From Viridibacillus arvi (GTDB taxonomy: Bacteria; Bacillota; Bacilli; Bacillales_A; Planococcaceae), in NCBI RefSeq assembly GCF_001274945.1, contig NZ_LILB01000005.1, forward strand, positions 1,669,575-1,733,574: 64,000 bases of DNA, written 5' to 3'. Each line of letters opens with the position of its first letter. Within the stretch, counting starts at the first letter, position 1. The notes beneath the pieces were generated by a model, which was given only the letters and a program-made list of their open reading frames with translations, searched no databases and had not been told where the DNA came from. Positions 61,862-64,000 of this stretch are shown piece by piece. The position numbers were made by a program, and so were the translations under genes.

Positions 61862-61891
61862 AATTTACCATACCCCCGTTAGGTATGTCAA
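61862..61891 (-). promoter_or_regulatory. promoter with embedded CsoR-type operator
   Basis: TTGACA (-35, 61891-61886, minus strand) and TAAATT/GTAAAT (-10, about 61863-61868) flank the inverted repeat CATACC-cccgtta-GGTATG (61869-61887). The operator fills the spacer, typical of copper-inducible promoters. It lies downstream of csoR and reads toward copZ, 360 bp away. Confidence 0.68.
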
Positions 61892-61905
61892 TAAGGAGAT
61901 AAAAA

Positions 61906-61924
61906 GCCAGCATACATAGCTGAC
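61906..61924 (-). terminator. short terminator after csoR
   Basis: GTCAGC and GCTGGC pair (one G-U) around TATGTAT, followed on the minus strand by TTTTTATC, about 10 bp past the csoR stop. Confidence 0.7.
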
Positions 61925-61933
61925 TATCACTCA

Positions 61934-62239
61934 TTAGGACTTTGCAAATTGTTTGAAAACGTCCATTAATTCTTTAATCGCTTCTTCCCCTTCACCATTC
62001 TTAATCGCATCCGATACACAATGGCTAGTATGCTTTTCTAATAAATTCATGTTTACTTTCTTCAATGCTGCATTGATAGCAGATACTTGAATTAAGATAT
62101 CTACGCAGTAACGATCGTTTTCAACCATATTTTGAATACCACGAACTTGTCCTTCAATTCGTTTAAGTCGATTTAAAATATCATCTTTTTCCTTTGTTGA
62201 TCGATGTGTAATTTTTACTTCTTCTGACGGGTTTGACAT
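61934..62239 (-). CDS. csoR: copper-sensing repressor CsoR
   Basis: A 101-residue all-helical repressor (DUF156 family). DDILNRLKRIEGQVRGIQNMVENDRYCVDILIQVSAINAALKKVN contains the first Cys of the Cu+ site; LLEKHTSHCVSDAI contains the His-x3-Cys pair. The Cys/His/Cys set is typical of CsoR and argues against the persulfide sensor CstR. GAAGGTGAC precedes the ATG. Cu+ binding should release it from the three operators seen at 56660, 61556 and 61869. Confidence 0.92.
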   Translation of the reverse strand: MSNPSEEVKITHRSTKEKDDILNRLKRIEGQVRGIQNMVENDRYCVDILIQVSAINAALKKVNMNLLEKHTSHCVSDAIKNGEGEEAIKELMDVFKQFAKS

Positions 62240-62428
62240 ATTGTCACCTTCTTTTCTTACAACGGTATATTAATAATGGATTTACTTGATTGTACCATAA
62301 TTATTTTCTTGCCTCTCGGTTTAATATTCGTATCTGTATCGAGATAGCCTCGCTTCAAATAACAGCTTATTAAATTAAGGTTTTTTAGAAATACCTATAC
62401 CCTAACACATATCTTCTTAAGTATAAAA

Positions 62429-62461
62429 AAAGCAAATCATCTAAATTAGATAATTTGCTTT
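62429..62461 (-). terminator. Rho-independent terminator
   Basis: AAAGCAAATCATCTA and TAGATAATTTGCTTT pair with one mismatch; on the minus strand TTTTATAC follows. It lies 10 bp past the FusB-like gene. Confidence 0.8.
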
Positions 62462-62470
62462 AGTTAAAAT

Positions 62471-63109
62471 TTAGTCATTAATCGTTTCAATGAAATCAGT
62501 TAGCCTCGTAAAATCTGTTAAATTTTCATTACAAACCGTGCTATCTACGCAAATATAGTTTCCTCTTTTTACATATGTGCCTACTGCTTTACCCTTTTTA
62601 GAGCTCATGAACATTCCAACTGATTGATGCTGGTTACAAATAGTACATATTCCCTTTTTACTAGATTGACTAAAGACTCCTCGGATACTTTTAATGTTGT
62701 TATCATTTCTATAAACAATATATTTACGGTTAGTTCCTGAATCGAACCAACTTAAATAAGAAACTTCAGTCCAATCTACATTTTTCAAATCTGGGACTTT
62801 CAATTTTTTATCCTTTGGGAAGAGCTTTTTCAGTTCCTTTTCAGTTAACTTTTCAAATGGAGTAACGTAACCTTTTATTTTTTCAATAAAATTTTCAAGC
62901 TGCTCCTTCGTTTGTATAGTTATGATTTGCTTCACAATGCTACTGCTATCTTCATCTAATCCAATGAGTTTCTCATTAATACTCTCCATTACTAGCGCCT
63001 GTACTGCCTGAAGGACATTCTTATCATTAGTGTTCGCATAAGCATTAGCTATTTTCTTAGCCTGCTTCTTGACGAACTGGTATTGTTCTACATTCATAAA
63101 GCGTTCCAT
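62471..63109 (-). CDS. FusB/FusC-type EF-G-binding protein
   Basis: About 212 residues. The N-terminal helical domain (MERFMNVEQYQFVKKQAKKIANAYANTNDKNV) and C-terminal zinc-binding domain match the FusB/FusC family. Zinc ligands are visible in GICTICNQHQSVGMFMS (CxxC) and YICVDSTVCNENLTDFTRL (two Cys), with LSWFDSGTNRKYIVYRN preceding. FusB binds EF-G on the ribosome and rescues it from fusidic acid; chromosomal homologues in Bacillales may not confer resistance. ATG 63109 follows AAGGAAGTG. A single-gene unit. Confidence 0.87.
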   Translation of the reverse strand: MERFMNVEQYQFVKKQAKKIANAYANTNDKNVLQAVQALVMESINEKLIGLDEDSSSIVKQIITIQTKEQLENFIEKIKGYVTPFEKLTEKELKKLFPKDKKLKVPDLKNVDWTEVSYLSWFDSGTNRKYIVYRNDNNIKSIRGVFSQSSKKGICTICNQHQSVGMFMSSKKGKAVGTYVKRGNYICVDSTVCNENLTDFTRLTDFIETIND

Positions 63110-63195
63110 TCGTATCACTTCCTTTTTATTCAACTTACTATATATATTTCAGGTTTACAATTGGGGATTATTTTTATAATTAAACTCTACATAAA

Positions 63196-63224
63196 AATAG
63201 CTGCTAGTTATCATAGCAGCTATT
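63196..63224 (-). terminator. Rho-independent terminator
   Basis: AATAGCTGCT and AGCAGCTATT form a perfect 10-bp stem; on the minus strand TTTTATG follows. It is just past the small HTH gene. Confidence 0.78.
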
Positions 63225-63229
63225 ACGAC

Positions 63230-63493
63230 TTATTTTGTATAGATGATTTTTTTTATAGTTTCCACAGATAAATTATATTCCTCAGCTAAGTTTGTTAAAG
63301 ATGATCCACTTCGGAATGCATCTCGTATCTGTGCATTGCGTATAGATAGCCGTTTACGCTCACCAGAATGAACTCCCCATTTGACCCTGTTTTTTTCTGG
63401 CTTGGGGATATAGAGTAAATCTCCTTGTACATACTGCTGAAGTTCAGCTAACAGTTTTTGCGGAATAATATCTTGTGCATTTACATATCTCAT
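63230..63493 (-). CDS. small HTH protein, CD3324/Mor-like family
   Basis: An 87-residue protein. MRYVNAQDIIPQKLLAELQQYVQGDLLYIP is followed by basic VKWGVHSGERKRLSIRN and a C-terminal helix-turn-helix (RNAQIRDAFRSGSSLTNLAEEYNLSVETIKKII). This form, with QYVxGxxxYIP and resolvase-like HTH, fits the small CD3324/Mor-type proteins common in Firmicutes. A DNA-binding role is likely, the target unknown. ATG 63493 follows GGAGGAGCGAG. Confidence 0.78.
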   Translation of the reverse strand: MRYVNAQDIIPQKLLAELQQYVQGDLLYIPKPEKNRVKWGVHSGERKRLSIRNAQIRDAFRSGSSLTNLAEEYNLSVETIKKIIYTK

Positions 63494-63773
63494 TGGAACT
63501 CGCTCCTCCACTATCATAATTGAAGTTAAGGGCAAAGCATTTCAATGAATAATATGACATGCAACGGCGATGATACTTTAATCACCCCATGCAAAGAATC
63601 GCCAAATTATTATTAAAAGGCTTTGCATGAGTTCTTGTAGTAGCTGGTAAATACTTTTCATATCCCACCCTAATCACATCCTTTTATAAATTGGACGATA
63701 CGATAAATCAATATCGATTCACACAATATTTTACACTGTTAAGGGATCGTTTTGCAATTTCTTGTTTGATATA

Positions 63774-63793
63774 ACTATTTCCCGGGAAATAGT
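63774..63793. promoter_or_regulatory. perfect 20-bp palindrome
   Basis: ACTATTTCCCGGGAAATAGT is a perfect two-fold palindrome without spacer in a gene-free stretch (63494-63924). It could be an operator. The gap otherwise shows only a few short inverted GCAAAG/CTTTGC repeats (about 63533-63630) and no gene. Confidence 0.5.
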
Positions 63794-63924
63794 ATGTGAA
63801 ACTAAACGGCTTAATACATACTATTATATGATTTTAATTATGATGTGAACCTTATATTAAAATATTTTTCAACATCTCTTGATTTATAGATGTATGAAAA
63901 CGAAAAAAGCACCTTCAGCTTAAC

Positions 63925-64000
63925 TGAACTGACCCAAGAAAGTTAGACATATTTAGTTAAGCAGCTTCTAAGACCTGAGTTCGGTATTCCACCGGGCTTA
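63925..64000 (-). mobile_element. terminus of an IS3-family insertion sequence
   Basis: The end begins TGAACTGACCCAAGAAAGTTAGACA, the terminal inverted-repeat type of IS3 (IS150-group) elements, with the transposase C-terminus starting 30 bp inside. The rest lies outside the window. Confidence 0.75.
63957..64000 (-). CDS. IS3-family transposase orfB, C-terminal end
   Basis: The last 14 codons, SPVEYRTQVLEAA-stop, match the typical end of IS3-family OrfB transposases (MSPVEYR...AA). Only this tail is in the window, so whether the element is intact cannot be said. Confidence 0.75.
   Translation of the reverse strand, partial: SPVEYRTQVLEAA

Noticed and set aside
1..64000. CRISPR arrays, tRNA and rRNA genes, riboswitches
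   Set aside because: No regularly spaced short repeats, no cloverleaf or rRNA sequence and no riboswitch core were recognised; the only tandem repeat is the two-copy element at 46.4-46.7 kb.

Overview
The window is low-GC Firmicute DNA. Ribosome-binding sites are strong (AGGAGG type), TTG and GTG starts are common, and the gene content (YxdLM-YxeA, DesK-like kinase, Mrp antiporter, CzrA/CzcD, CsoR/CopZ/CopA, FusB-like protein) is typical of Bacillales. The gene families and the dispersed intergenic repeat at 46.4-46.7 kb fit a Lysinibacillus/Solibacillus-like member of the Planococcaceae/Caryophanaceae; this is inference, since no rRNA is present. I saw no tRNA, rRNA or CRISPR array.

Layout. 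1-1.5 kb: 5' part of a gamma-glutamyltransferase-like gene, abutting the decayed tail of an oligopeptide ABC ATPase. 1.9-5.0 kb: peptide-responsive ABC exporter YxdL/YxdM with YxeA. 5.1-13.1 kb: single genes (VanZ-RDD protein, alanyl-tRNA editing protein, TSUP exporter, dicarboxylate/glutamate symporter, an unrecognised 440-residue protein, FAD monooxygenase). 13.2-18.4 kb: metallophosphoesterase, then a YtrA-type GntR regulator/ABC operon in which a permease plus membrane-anchored protein pair is tandemly duplicated. 18.4-25.7 kb: ankyrin protein, NAD(P)-binding protein, NTF2-like protein, a two-component system, an ABC exporter and a GNAT enzyme. 25.8-34.1 kb: complete Kdp potassium system (kdpFABC plus an extra tiny membrane gene, divergent from kdpDE, with a dyad-symmetric operator between). 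34.2-40 kb: seven-gene Mrp Na+/H+ antiporter, so K+ uptake and Na+/pH homeostasis sit side by side. 41-48.6 kb: a stress protein, MFS and DMT transporters, YetF, a sugar kinase/phosphatase pair, and a FixH/YtkA-like lipoprotein.

48.7-53.6 kb is the most interesting part: a compact class I lanthipeptide locus. A 57-codon precursor gene (lanA, 53343-53516, minus strand) lies upstream of a full-length dehydratase (LanB) and a cyclase (LanC). A sigma-A-like promoter precedes lanA and a perfect hairpin separates lanA from lanB. The precursor has an FDLDL leader box and a short, unusual core (STKQAGCSFIPPCPISI) with two Cys. No dedicated protease, exporter or immunity gene is beside it. An orphan DesK-type histidine kinase without its response regulator lies immediately upstream.

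55-62 kb is a metal-resistance region: czrA-czcD (Zn/Co/Cd efflux) and a CsoR-controlled copper set (csoR, copZ, copA, a His-rich anchored protein). Three CsoR-type operators are visible. The region contains several damaged genes: a nitrite/sulfite-reductase-like gene split by one in-frame stop, a glutaredoxin-like remnant lacking start and cysteines, and a frameshifted fragment behind an intact-looking CsoR promoter. The right end carries a FusB-like EF-G-binding protein, a small HTH protein, a perfect 20-bp palindrome and the terminus of an IS3-family element running off the window.
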